Positions 1-6,256 of a stretch of 6,281 nt of DNA are shown here, one piece after another. Made by a program: the position numbers and the translations under genes. The stretch covers positions 1-6,281 of the forward strand of contig CALLZZ010000165.1 in the NCBI GenBank assembly GCA_937858235.1, given 5' to 3'. The notes below the pieces were generated by a model. That model had not been told where the DNA came from and did no database searches. It was given only the letters and a program-made list of their open reading frames with translations. The DNA is from an uncultured Clostridia bacterium (GTDB lineage Bacteria > Bacillota > Clostridia > Oscillospirales > Oscillospiraceae). The stretch's first letter is position 1. Every line of letters begins with the position of its first letter.

Positions 1-388
1 AAAAACGGGAGAACCTGGCGGGGGGTGCCTGCCGGAAGCGTTCATAAGCTTTGCGCAGCAGAGGCAGCCGCTGCTGATAAAGAAGTTGAAAATCCACTTG
101 ATCGGGCTGCTGCCCCCAGGAAACCCCATCCACCTCGTTCTGGGTTAGCCAGCCCTGTTGGATCAGGCGATCCGGATCAATGAGGTAGGGATTTCCGGCA
201 AAGGTGGAGAAGGATTGATAAGGGGAATCTCCGTAACCGGTGGGGCCGATGGGCAGGATCTGCCAATAGCTTTGACCGGCAGCATGGAGGAAATCAATAA
301 AGTTGTAGGCTTCCCGTCCCAAATTCCCGATACCGTACCGGGAGGGCAGGGAGGTGATATGCAGCAAAATGCCACAGCTTCGATTCAT
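1..388 (-). CDS. malQ: 4-alpha-glucanotransferase (amylomaltase, GH77), N-terminal part, cut by window edge
   Basis: This cytoplasmic enzyme transfers alpha-1,4-glucan segments between maltodextrins, usually releasing glucose, and works in maltose/maltodextrin breakdown. Translating the minus strand from ATG at 388-386 gives 129 codons with the GH77 N-terminal signature: GILLHITSLPSRYGIGNLG (residues 6-24), WQILPIGPTGYGDSPYQS (42-59) and FAGNPYLIDPDRL (63-75). Family members are usually around 500 residues, so about three quarters of the gene, including all catalytic carboxylates, lies beyond the left edge; intactness cannot be judged. The start is 15 bases after the stop of the LacI-family gene, so it is probably the last visible gene of the operon. 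A weak AAAGTGG at about 8 bases upstream may be the ribosome site. An in-frame GTG at 400-398 is an alternative start that adds four residues, but the ATG fits the family better. Identification is firm; the exact start is less so. Confidence 0.93.
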   Translation of the reverse strand, partial: MNRSCGILLHITSLPSRYGIGNLGREAYNFIDFLHAAGQSYWQILPIGPTGYGDSPYQSFSTFAGNPYLIDPDRLIQQGWLTQNEVDGVSWGQQPDQVDFQLLYQQRLPLLRKAYERFRQAPPARFSRF

Positions 389-403
389 AGCGATAACCAC
401 TTT

Positions 404-1420
404 CTATTTTGGGAGTGATGAGAGGGAACGTACACTTTCTCCGATTTTCAGGGAGAAGGGTACGGTTTCGTGGCGGGCGGGTAGGCCACCTTCCACGCAG
501 TCCAGGAGAAGCGTAAAGCTACGCTGCGCCAGTGCCTCTACCTGCTGGGCGATGGTGGAGAGCTTGGGGAGGAAGTAGTCACTGATCCGCAGTCCGTCGT
601 AGCCGATGACAGAGACGTCATAAGGGACTCGTTTCCCCTGATCCCACAGAGCACGGATGGCACCGATGGCGATGACATCGGCCATAGCGAACACGGCGGT
701 AGTCTCAGGGTGAATCTGGAGCAAATCGGTCATGTTCCGGTACCCCGAAGCGAAAGAGTAACGACCGGTGCGATACCAGCTGTCGTCAAAGTGGAGTCTG
801 TTGTGCTGAAAAGCATCGACGCAGCCCTGATAACGGAGGAAACTGGTATCGGAACGGGTACGATCACCGCCCAGCACAGCGATATTGTTATGGCCGGCGC
901 GGATGAGGTGTTCCACTGCCTGGTAAGCACCTACTTGGTCGTCGGTAGAAACACTGGAAAGGCGGGGGAAGTCCAGCGCATGGGCATCGTTGGTCACCAC
1001 CACAGAGGGTACCTTGGTTTGTGCAAAGGAGGCTCGAAAGTGACGATTGCTCCCACCCAGGAAGAGGATTCCTAGAGGTTTGCGTTCTTTTGACAACTGG
1101 ATGGCACGAACAACCTCGTTGGCATCCTCGTCAATATAGTCAATAATCAACGGGTAACGAGTGTCTGTAGCCAATAGCTGAAGCTGTTCTACTAAGGTGG
1201 CAAAGAGTTCGTTGGAGGTACCCTTGACAATGACAAGGATACAGGTACCGGATTGCTGTTTGAGATACTTTGCGTTGGCGTTTAGCTCAAAGCCGTATTC
1301 CTCAACTACCTTCATCACGATACTGTGAGCTGTTTCACTTACGTTGGAGTGGCCATTCAGTACCCGGGAGACGGTACCCACAGAGTAGCCGGAAGCGGCA
1401 GCCAGATCCTTGATGGTCAT
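404..1420 (-). CDS. LacI-family transcriptional regulator (MalR-like)
   Basis: This is a 338-residue DNA-binding repressor of the LacI/GalR family, full length for the family. Residues 2-31 form the helix-turn-helix, with the signature GTVSRVLNG at 15-23. The hinge helix lies at about 45-56 (LNANAKYL); it keeps the leucine (L53) that family members insert into the operator minor groove, but has Leu where Pro is usual (L46) and Lys where Arg is usual (K51). The rest is a periplasmic-binding-protein-like effector domain, with typical segments ILVIVKGTSNELF (61-73), HLIRAGHNNIAVLGGD (171-186), TAVFAMADVIAIGAIRAL (241-258) and DVSVIGYDG (268-276). AGGAGG at 1433-1428 lies 7 bases before the ATG. 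It follows the second permease by 14 bases and precedes malQ by 15, so it is expressed from within the operon it probably controls. Its likely target is the cre-like site at 4611-4626. The effector is inferred to be maltose or a maltodextrin but cannot be read from sequence. Confidence 0.93.
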   Translation of the reverse strand: MTIKDLAAASGYSVGTVSRVLNGHSNVSETAHSIVMKVVEEYGFELNANAKYLKQQSGTCILVIVKGTSNELFATLVEQLQLLATDTRYPLIIDYIDEDANEVVRAIQLSKERKPLGILFLGGSNRHFRASFAQTKVPSVVVTNDAHALDFPRLSSVSTDDQVGAYQAVEHLIRAGHNNIAVLGGDRTRSDTSFLRYQGCVDAFQHNRLHFDDSWYRTGRYSFASGYRNMTDLLQIHPETTAVFAMADVIAIGAIRALWDQGKRVPYDVSVIGYDGLRISDYFLPKLSTIAQQVEALAQRSFTLLLDCVEGGLPARHETVPFSLKIGESVRSLSSLPK

Positions 1421-1434
1421 AGGTTCGCCTCCTG

Positions 1435-2277
1435 TTATCCTTTGACAGCGCCGGCAATGACACCTTTGATAATGTGCTTCTGGCAGATCAGGTAGAAGAG
1501 GATGATGGGGATGATCGCCAGCACCATGCAGGCCATAATCCCGCCCATATCAGTTTTCCCATAGCCGCCCCGGAGGTATTGAATCACAATGGGGATGGTT
1601 TTGTACCGTTTCAGATCCAGCACCAGATAGGGAAGCAGGTAGTCGTTCCAAATCCACATGGTCTCCAGAATAGCCACGGAGATATAGGTGGGCTTCATGA
1701 TAGGGAGCACCACGTGAAAGAAGGTTTGCAAAGGATTGCAGCCGTCAATCATAGCGGCCTCTTCGATTTCCAGAGGGATGGATTTGACAAAGCCACAGAA
1801 CATGAAGACTGCCAGGCCTGCACCGAAGCCCAAATAAATGACGGGGATCAGCCAGGGGGTGTTCAGTTTCAGACTGTCTGCGGTTTTGGATAGAGAGAAC
1901 ATGACCATCTGGAAGGGGACTACCATGGAAAAAATGCACAGGTAGTACATGACGTTGGATAGACGATCCCGTACCCGGGAGATATACCAGGCGCACATAG
2001 AGCAGCAGACCAGGATCAGGATCACGGAAAGAACCGTAATGATGACGCTGTTGCCGATGGATGAGAAAAACTTTATCTTTTGGGTGGCGTAGATATAGTT
2101 GTCCAGTCCGTTAAAATTCAGCTCTGTGAGCCAGCGGAAGGGTTCCCGGCTGATAAAGATGTTCTTTTTCAGGGAATTCAAAAAGACCAGGAAAATGGGT
2201 GCCACATAGGCCAAGCAGAGCAGGGAAAACACCACGGTAAGGACACGGTTTATTTTACGTTCATGGGTTCCGTTCAT
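1435..2277 (-). CDS. ABC sugar transporter permease (MalG-like, second membrane subunit)
   Basis: This 280-residue inner membrane protein belongs to the binding-protein-dependent carbohydrate permeases (CUT1 type, MalG/AraQ-like). About six hydrophobic segments are visible, near residues 12-34, 74-99, 108-129, 141-163, 194-212 and 245-266. The cytoplasmic EAA loop that docks the ATPase is clear at 173-192, starting EAAMIDG and ending VVLP. The C-terminus, GVIAGAVKG, is the usual ending of MalG-type subunits. Its ATG overlaps the stop of the upstream permease (TAATG, sharing one base), and AGGAGGTG sits within the end of that gene, so translational coupling is likely and fits an obligate heterodimer. 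Substrate cannot be told from a permease alone; maltodextrin is inferred from the neighbouring malQ. Confidence 0.93.
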   Translation of the reverse strand: MNGTHERKINRVLTVVFSLLCLAYVAPIFLVFLNSLKKNIFISREPFRWLTELNFNGLDNYIYATQKIKFFSSIGNSVIITVLSVILILVCCSMCAWYISRVRDRLSNVMYYLCIFSMVVPFQMVMFSLSKTADSLKLNTPWLIPVIYLGFGAGLAVFMFCGFVKSIPLEIEEAAMIDGCNPLQTFFHVVLPIMKPTYISVAILETMWIWNDYLLPYLVLDLKRYKTIPIVIQYLRGGYGKTDMGGIMACMVLAIIPIILFYLICQKHIIKGVIAGAVKG

Positions 2278-3119
2278 TACTGCTGCACCTCCTTAGATCT
2301 GGTAAAGCGGAGCTGGAGCAGTGCGATTACCACCACCAGCAGGAAAAAGATGACGGCCTTGGCCTGACCCACACCCTGCCAGCCTACCCGGCCATAGAAG
2401 GTGTTGTAGATATTCAGAGCCAGGAGTTCGGACATATTAGAAGGCGCTCCGGCGGTTAGTGAGAGGTTCTGATCGAAGAGCTTAAAGGAGTTGGTTACGG
2501 ACAGGAAGGTACAGATGGTGATGGAAGGCATGACCATGGGGATGGTTACCTTGAACAGGGTCTGCCGGGAGGTAGCACCGTCCATGCGGGCAGCTTCCTT
2601 GAGCTCCTCCGGAACCCCCTGAAGCCCAGCGATATAGATGATCATCATATAGCCTACCTGCTGCCAGCACATCAGAATGGCAAGGCCCCAAAAACCGTAC
2701 CAGGTAGAGTAGGTGAGGGTTCTGCCCCAGTGGAGCAGGACACCGTTAAAAATCAGCTGCCAGATATAGCCCAGCACGATACCGCCAATGAGGTTGGGCA
2801 TAAAGAACACCGTGCGGAAGAGGTTGGTGCCTCGAATGCCGCGGGTCAGGAGCAAGGCGACCAGAAAGGCCAGTATGTTGATGGCCAGAACGGAGACGAC
2901 GGTAAACAGGGCAGTGTACCAGAAGGCGTGAAGAAAGGTGGCATCGCCCCAAACTTTGATATAATTCTTAAAACCGACAAAAATCGCGTCAGTGACCGTG
3001 GTAAATTCGCAGAAGGACAGATAGACACCCTGTAGAAACGGCCATAAGAACCCGATACAGAAGGCTGCCATAGTGGGCAGGGCAAAAATGGGGAAATATT
3101 TGCGAATTGAGTGTGCCAT
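2277..3119 (-). CDS. ABC sugar transporter permease (MalF/UgpA-like, first membrane subunit)
   Basis: This 280-residue permease is the partner of the next gene in a CUT1-type carbohydrate ABC importer. Hydrophobic segments lie near residues 10-32, 66-92, 101-126, 142-166, 195-215 and 254-272. The EAA coupling loop is at 175-194 (EAARMDG to VTIP). The segment FRTVFFMPNLIGGIVLGYIW (101-120) is typical of MalF/UgpA-type subunits. It is much shorter than E. coli MalF because it lacks the large extra periplasmic domain, which is normal for Gram-positive members. The ATG is preceded by GGGAGG at about 10 bases. The gene is separated from the binding-protein gene by 112 bases containing a terminator-like hairpin, so it probably depends on read-through from the upstream promoter. 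Confidence 0.93.
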   Translation of the reverse strand: MAHSIRKYFPIFALPTMAAFCIGFLWPFLQGVYLSFCEFTTVTDAIFVGFKNYIKVWGDATFLHAFWYTALFTVVSVLAINILAFLVALLLTRGIRGTNLFRTVFFMPNLIGGIVLGYIWQLIFNGVLLHWGRTLTYSTWYGFWGLAILMCWQQVGYMMIIYIAGLQGVPEELKEAARMDGATSRQTLFKVTIPMVMPSITICTFLSVTNSFKLFDQNLSLTAGAPSNMSELLALNIYNTFYGRVGWQGVGQAKAVIFFLLVVVIALLQLRFTRSKEVQQ

Positions 3120-3155
3120 AGAGACTTTTCCTCCCTCAGAGTTTGGAGTGAGTGG

Positions 3156-3185
3156 AAAAAAGGGTGAACGGCATGCCGTTCACCC
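3156..3185 (-). terminator. Terminator-like hairpin between binding-protein gene and permeases (likely partial)
   Basis: Positions 3162-3185 are a perfect 24-base palindrome that folds on the minus-strand transcript into a 10-bp stem (GGGTGAACGG with CCGTTCACCC) and a CATG loop. Six T residues follow directly (3161-3156 read on the minus strand), giving a classic intrinsic terminator for the operon direction. On the plus strand the palindrome is followed by CTTTCC rather than a T-run, so the signal is directional. It lies 46 bases after the binding-protein stop and 36 bases before the first permease start. No clear promoter is seen between it and that permease. It is therefore best read as an attenuating terminator with read-through; partial efficiency is an inference. 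Confidence 0.8.
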
Positions 3186-3231
3186 CTTTCCTGTTCGGCG
3201 AAAAGCCAATTTACTTTGTTGTTGCGAATGA

Positions 3232-4572
3232 TCAGCTCTTAGCAGCAGCCTTGTACTCGGTTGCCCAGCCATCTACGAAGGCCTTGACAACGTTGTCCCA
3301 AGAAGCGGTACCCTGAGCATATTCGGTCAGAGCGGAACCAACGCCATTCTTCCAGTTTTCAGAGGGGATGGAGCTAAAGTTCCAGGAGACGGGAGTGAGA
3401 CCCTTTTCCATATACTTGTTGGCAATGGTCACCAGGGGGTTGGAGGGTTCCTTAGCATCCTTGAAGGGGCAGACAAAACCCATGTCATCCGCCAGAGCGG
3501 TGGTGCCTTCATCAGAGGTGACAGCCCAGTTCATAAAGTCCAGAGTTGCCTGAATATCTTCCTTGGAGGCGTTTTTGTTGACACACCAGTAGTTTTCGGA
3601 GCCGGTGCACAGTCCCTGATTTTCCTCGCCTTTTACGCCGATATAGATGGGCAGCATGTCCAGATTATCTGCGCCAACGCCAGATTCCATGTTTTCGTCC
3701 CAAGCCCAGGTACCGTTCTGATAGAATACGGCCTCGCTGGTGCAGAACTCTGCCTGAGCATCGTCGCCGGTCTTAGAGCTGAGCAAGCTGGGCTCGCAGG
3801 TAGCGTTGTTGATATACAGATCCCAAACGTTTTTGTAGTTGTCCAGATAGGTTCCTTCGATGGCATCGGTCTGAGAGATGCCCCTCTCTTTATACTCGTA
3901 GTAGATGGGCAGGTTAGCCAGATGGGTCTTGAATCTCCAATCAGAGGAGGCGTCCATACCGGCGGAAGTAAAGGCGGAGAAGCCCAGTTCACCCTTCCGA
4001 GCGGTGATGTCTTCTGCCACGGACTTTAGGGAGTCAAAGTTGGTGATGTCGGCAGTGGTGTAGCCAGCTTCCTTCAGGAGCTTGGTGTTGACAATGAGGC
4101 CATAGGTCTCAATGACGTAGGCGATGCCGTAAACCTCACCGTTGTCACCCTTGAGGGCGAAGTCGTCAGAGGTCAGCTGACCGTAGACATCGGATTTGGA
4201 TAGGTCGTAGCAGTAATTCTTCCAGTTGGCCAGACCCACAGGGCCGTTGACCTGGAAGAGGGTGGGAGCCTCGCTCTTGGCCATTTCGGAGGTCAGAGTG
4301 GACTCGTAGGTGCCGTCGGCAGCGGTGATGACGGTGACGGGTACCCCAGTTTCCTTGGTGTACTTCGCAGCCAGATCCTGCCACTGTTCATCCTGTTCGG
4401 GCTTGAAGTTCAGGTAGTAGACAGCGCCTTTGGCAGTGGTGTCTGTGCCTTGCTTCACAGATGTGCCTGCGGAAGTGCCGGCACTGGCGTCAGGGGTTTT
4501 GCTGCCGCCGCAGGCAGTCAGCGTACCCAGGCACATGACCAGAGCTAGCATGAGTGCAGTGATTCGTTTCAT
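3232..4572 (-). CDS. Carbohydrate ABC transporter substrate-binding lipoprotein (MalE-like)
   Basis: This is an extracellular solute-binding protein (SBP_bac_1/8 type) of 446 residues, anchored to the outer face of the membrane as a lipoprotein. The N-terminus is a type II signal peptide: positively charged MKR, hydrophobic core, then lipobox LTAC with the modified cysteine at C21. A small-residue linker rich in Ser, Gly and Thr (22-48, with the repeat SAGTSAGTS) precedes the two-lobed binding domain from about residue 50. Aromatic residues in the later part (YQNGTWAWDE 284-293, YWCVN 328-332, FMNWA 346-350) are common in sugar-binding family members. The reading frame is open 30 codons further upstream to 4662, but ATG at 4572 is chosen because AGGAGG lies 9 bases before it, the signal peptide begins there, and the longer start lies upstream of the predicted transcription start. 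It is the first gene of the operon. Maltodextrin is the likely ligand from the malQ linkage; other alpha-glucosides are possible. Confidence 0.95.
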   Translation of the reverse strand: MKRITALMLALVMCLGTLTACGGSKTPDASAGTSAGTSVKQGTDTTAKGAVYYLNFKPEQDEQWQDLAAKYTKETGVPVTVITAADGTYESTLTSEMAKSEAPTLFQVNGPVGLANWKNYCYDLSKSDVYGQLTSDDFALKGDNGEVYGIAYVIETYGLIVNTKLLKEAGYTTADITNFDSLKSVAEDITARKGELGFSAFTSAGMDASSDWRFKTHLANLPIYYEYKERGISQTDAIEGTYLDNYKNVWDLYINNATCEPSLLSSKTGDDAQAEFCTSEAVFYQNGTWAWDENMESGVGADNLDMLPIYIGVKGEENQGLCTGSENYWCVNKNASKEDIQATLDFMNWAVTSDEGTTALADDMGFVCPFKDAKEPSNPLVTIANKYMEKGLTPVSWNFSSIPSENWKNGVGSALTEYAQGTASWDNVVKAFVDGWATEYKAAAKS

Positions 4573-4610
4573 TTTCCATATCCTCCTATTGTTTTGTGCG
4601 TGGAAACGAA

Positions 4611-4626
4611 TTGTAAACGTTTCCAA
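4611..4626. promoter_or_regulatory. cre/LacI-family operator
   Basis: The 16 bases TTGTAAACGTTTCCAA match the Gram-positive cre consensus (WTGNAANCGNWWNCAW) at every defined position and have the central CG typical of LacI/GalR-family operators. The site is placed roughly 9-25 bases downstream of the predicted start of the operon transcript, where a bound repressor would block initiation or early elongation. Candidate binders are CcpA (global catabolite repression) and the LacI-family protein encoded in this operon; sequence alone does not separate them. A second half-site TGGAAACG at 4601-4608 mirrors CGTTTCCA at 4618-4625. Confidence 0.82.
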
Positions 4627-4641
4627 ACTTCGATAGCTCCT

Positions 4642-4670
4642 AGTATAACGTGGGTTTTTCACTTCTGCAA
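4642..4670 (-). promoter_or_regulatory. Promoter of the sugar-transport operon
   Basis: Read on the minus strand, TTGCAG (4670-4665) and TATACT (4647-4642) are separated by 17 bases, a good housekeeping sigma-A type promoter (four of six and five of six consensus bases). Transcription would begin near 4634-4636, giving a leader of about 60 bases that contains the operator and the AGGAGG site before the lipoprotein ATG at 4572. Confidence 0.75.
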
Positions 4671-4682
4671 TTACTTTTATGG

Positions 4683-4723
4683 AAGCAATCGTATTTTTGC
4701 TGTTTTAAGCAAAAACAATGCTT
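4683..4723. repeat. AT-rich inverted repeat upstream of the operon promoter
   Basis: TTTTTGCT (4694-4701) and AGCAAAAA (4708-4715) form a perfect 8-bp inverted repeat around a 6-base centre. An outer pair AAGCA (4683-4687) and TGCTT (4719-4723) extends the symmetry after an unequal internal loop of 6 and 3 bases. It sits just upstream of the minus-strand -35 element, between the two divergent promoters. It could be a binding site for an activator or nucleoid protein, or an UP-like A/T-rich element. It ends no gene, so a terminator role is unlikely. Function is unknown. Confidence 0.45.
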
Positions 4724-4804
4724 TTATTTGTGCAGTATAGCCAAAAATGTGCGCTGTGATGCGACAAAATTCTACAATGAGAGTATACACAGAGCGGAGT
4801 ACAC

Positions 4805-4834
4805 TTTACAACAACCGGAACGGTATGGTATAAA
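4805..4834 (+). promoter_or_regulatory. Probable promoter of the plus-strand membrane-protein genes
   Basis: TTTACA (4805-4810) and TATAAA (4829-4834) are spaced by 18 bases, and a TG one base before the -10 (TGGTATAAA) makes it an extended -10 element. Start of transcription near 4841 would leave a leader of about 20 bases with the ribosome site in it. A weaker overlapping alternative is GCGACA-17-TATACA, whose -10 lies near 4782-4787. No cre-like site was seen near either. Confidence 0.5.
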
Positions 4835-4845
4835 GAAAGCAACGA

Positions 4846-4853
4846 AAGGGGGG
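4846..4853 (+). promoter_or_regulatory. Ribosome binding site deciding a TTG start
   Basis: AAGGGGGG here differs from AAGGAGG by one purine change that can still pair by G-U wobble, and lies about 8 bases before TTG at 4861. An in-frame stop (TAA at 4831-4833) leaves no ATG option upstream, so this site supports the TTG start. Confidence 0.6.
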
Positions 4854-4860
4854 AAGGTGT

Positions 4861-5490
4861 TTGGGAAAGTGGTTTGATTTGAACACGCCATTTATGTCTT
4901 TTCTATCTGACGTCTGTGATTTAGTGATCCTGAATTTACTATATCTGTTGTGCTGCGTGCCCATAGTGACCTTTGGTGTGTCTACAGTAGCACTGTACCG
5001 TGTGGCGCTGAATCGGATTCAGCACCGTAGCAGCAAAGTGGTGCGGCCCTTTTTTGCGGCGTTCCGCCAGAATTGGAAGAAAGGACTGTTAACCGGACTG
5101 CTGCAGTTGGTGGTAATGGCGTTTACCGTAGCCGACCTCTATGTGCTGTATGGCTGGAATTCCAGTCTGCGGCTGCCGCTCTTGACGTTCTTCCTTCTGC
5201 TGACGCTGCTCTTCGGATTCGTTTTTACCTACGCCTATCCACTGATCGCTCAGTTTGAAAACAGCGTTACTGGTACCATCGTCAACGGGTTATTCCTCAG
5301 TATTCGCTATCTGCCACGCACCGTGTTGATGGTGGGTCTGAACTGGCTGCCGGGTATTTTACTTCTTTTATCCCCCGTACTGTTTGGACGGCTGGCGTTG
5401 TTTTGGATTCTGATTGGATGTGCGTTGACTGCCTGTATCAATGTGCTGCTGCTCCGAAAAGTGTTTCAGTACTGCGTGGATCAGCAATAA
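4861..5490 (+). CDS. DUF624 / YesL-like integral membrane protein
   Basis: This 209-residue membrane protein belongs to the DUF624 (YesL) family, whose molecular function is not established; members are often encoded beside carbohydrate ABC transporters and glycoside hydrolases. The diagnostic N-terminal stretch is present: FMSFLSDVCDLVILNLLYLL (11-30), followed by CVPIVTFGVSTVALYRV (32-48), and then FFAAFRQNWKKG (64-75). About five hydrophobic segments are visible, near 19-47, 75-95, 104-130, 155-175 and 176-198. The start is TTG: an in-frame TAA at 4831 rules out longer forms, and the family's conserved beginning needs residues before the first internal Met (residue 12). It is divergent from the transporter operon and 30 bases ahead of the next gene, so probably co-transcribed with it. 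A role linked to sugar uptake is only a guess from position. Confidence 0.87.
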   Translation: MGKWFDLNTPFMSFLSDVCDLVILNLLYLLCCVPIVTFGVSTVALYRVALNRIQHRSSKVVRPFFAAFRQNWKKGLLTGLLQLVVMAFTVADLYVLYGWNSSLRLPLLTFFLLLTLLFGFVFTYAYPLIAQFENSVTGTIVNGLFLSIRYLPRTVLMVGLNWLPGILLLLSPVLFGRLALFWILIGCALTACINVLLLRKVFQYCVDQQ

Positions 5491-5520
5491 GAGTCTTGGC
5501 AGTGAAAAGGAGCGATTCGA

Positions 5521-6213
5521 ATGGAAAAAACGAAACACAGCAGTCCGTTTCAGCGGTCGGAATCCTTTCCCATCGGGGTGCTTCTGGCACTGATCGGCGG
5601 CTTTTTAGATGCGTACACTTATTTTTCACGGGGTGGCGTATTTGCGAATGCCCAGACCGGGAATATGGTGCTGCTGGGCATGAAGCTGGCCGAGGGAAGC
5701 TGGAGTCAGGCAGCGCGTTACTTTCTGCCTATCGTGGCCTTTGCAGCCGGAGTGCTGCTGACTGAGCTGATTCAGAAAAAGTGCAAGCAAAGCCCCGGAC
5801 TCCACTGGCGGCAGAGAACGGTATTGATTGAGGGCGTGATCCTTCTGCTGGTGGGGTTTGTCCCCGGCGGAAAGTCAAATCCAGGGGTCAATGTTGCAAT
5901 TTCCTTTGTCTGCGCCATGCAAGTGGAGAGTTTTCGCAAAATCCATGGGTTAACCTACGCTACCACCATGTGTACCGGCAACTTGAGGAGCGGGACAGAG
6001 AATTTGTTCCAGTACCTCAAAAGCGGAGAGAAAAAACGACTGTGGAACAGTCTGAAATACTACAGCATCAATGGGGCGTTTATTGCAGGTGCGCTGATCG
6101 GTGGACTGCTGACGAAGTGTTTGGGGGAGCGAGCAGTTTGGATCGTCTGTCTATTATTGCTGGTGGTGTTTGTTTTCATGTGCAAAGTGGGAAAGAAAAC
6201 GGAAAATTCCTAA
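5521..6213 (+). CDS. DUF1275 / YoaK-like membrane protein
   Basis: This 230-residue multi-pass membrane protein belongs to the YoaK (DUF1275) family, which has no firmly known function. Two conserved blocks are clear: GGFLDAYTYFSRGGVFANAQ with the following TGNMVLLG (26-53), and the later AMQVESFRKIHGLTYATTMC with TGNL (132-154), each ending in the family TGN motif. Hydrophobic segments are near residues 16-36, 67-85, 99-116, 122-137, 184-198 and 205-222, so about six membrane spans. AAGGAG lies 8 bases before the ATG, and the gene starts 30 bases after the DUF624 gene, suggesting a two-gene transcript that ends at the terminator directly following the stop. Length is normal for the family and no damage is seen. 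Proposed transport roles for the family are unproven. Confidence 0.9.
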   Translation: MEKTKHSSPFQRSESFPIGVLLALIGGFLDAYTYFSRGGVFANAQTGNMVLLGMKLAEGSWSQAARYFLPIVAFAAGVLLTELIQKKCKQSPGLHWRQRTVLIEGVILLLVGFVPGGKSNPGVNVAISFVCAMQVESFRKIHGLTYATTMCTGNLRSGTENLFQYLKSGEKKRLWNSLKYYSINGAFIAGALIGGLLTKCLGERAVWIVCLLLLVVFVFMCKVGKKTENS

Positions 6214-6218
6214 AAAAG

Positions 6219-6256
6219 AGCTGACCGGGGAAGTAAATTCCTCGGCCAGCTTTTTT
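6219..6256 (+). terminator. Intrinsic terminator after the DUF1275 gene
   Basis: AGCTGACCGGGGAA (6219-6232) pairs with TTCCTCGGCCAGCT (6238-6251) around a GTAAA loop: a 14-bp stem with one A-C mismatch and one G-U wobble, followed by a run of six T (6251-6256). It begins five bases after the stop codon. The run of A on the left side (6212-6217) means it could also stop transcripts arriving from the opposite direction. Confidence 0.92.

Noticed and set aside
710..1075. 121-codon plus-strand reading frame opposite the LacI-family gene
   Set aside because: It is antisense to a convincing full-length regulator and its translation shows no recognisable domain. The same applies to the open frames opposite the permease genes, for example 1474-1893 and 2730-3035.
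4573..4662. Thirty extra in-frame codons in front of the binding-protein gene
   Set aside because: The longer start has no signal peptide at its N-terminus and lies upstream of the predicted transcription start; ATG at 4572 has a good AGGAGG site and begins a proper lipoprotein signal.
4780..4808. Imperfect direct repeat GAGTATACAC / GAGTACACTT near the plus-strand promoter
   Set aside because: Short, inexact and only two copies; overlaps possible promoter elements and could easily be chance.
4650..4877. 75-codon plus-strand reading frame in the divergent region
   Set aside because: It crosses both promoters and overlaps the DUF624 start, has no ribosome site, and its product resembles no family I know; low-complexity AT-rich sequence explains it.
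738..5275. GGTACC seems frequent: nine occurrences counted by eye, more than base composition would suggest
   Set aside because: Six of them are Gly-Thr codons (GGT ACC) in the genes at hand, so codon choice explains most; there is no regular spacing or intergenic clustering.
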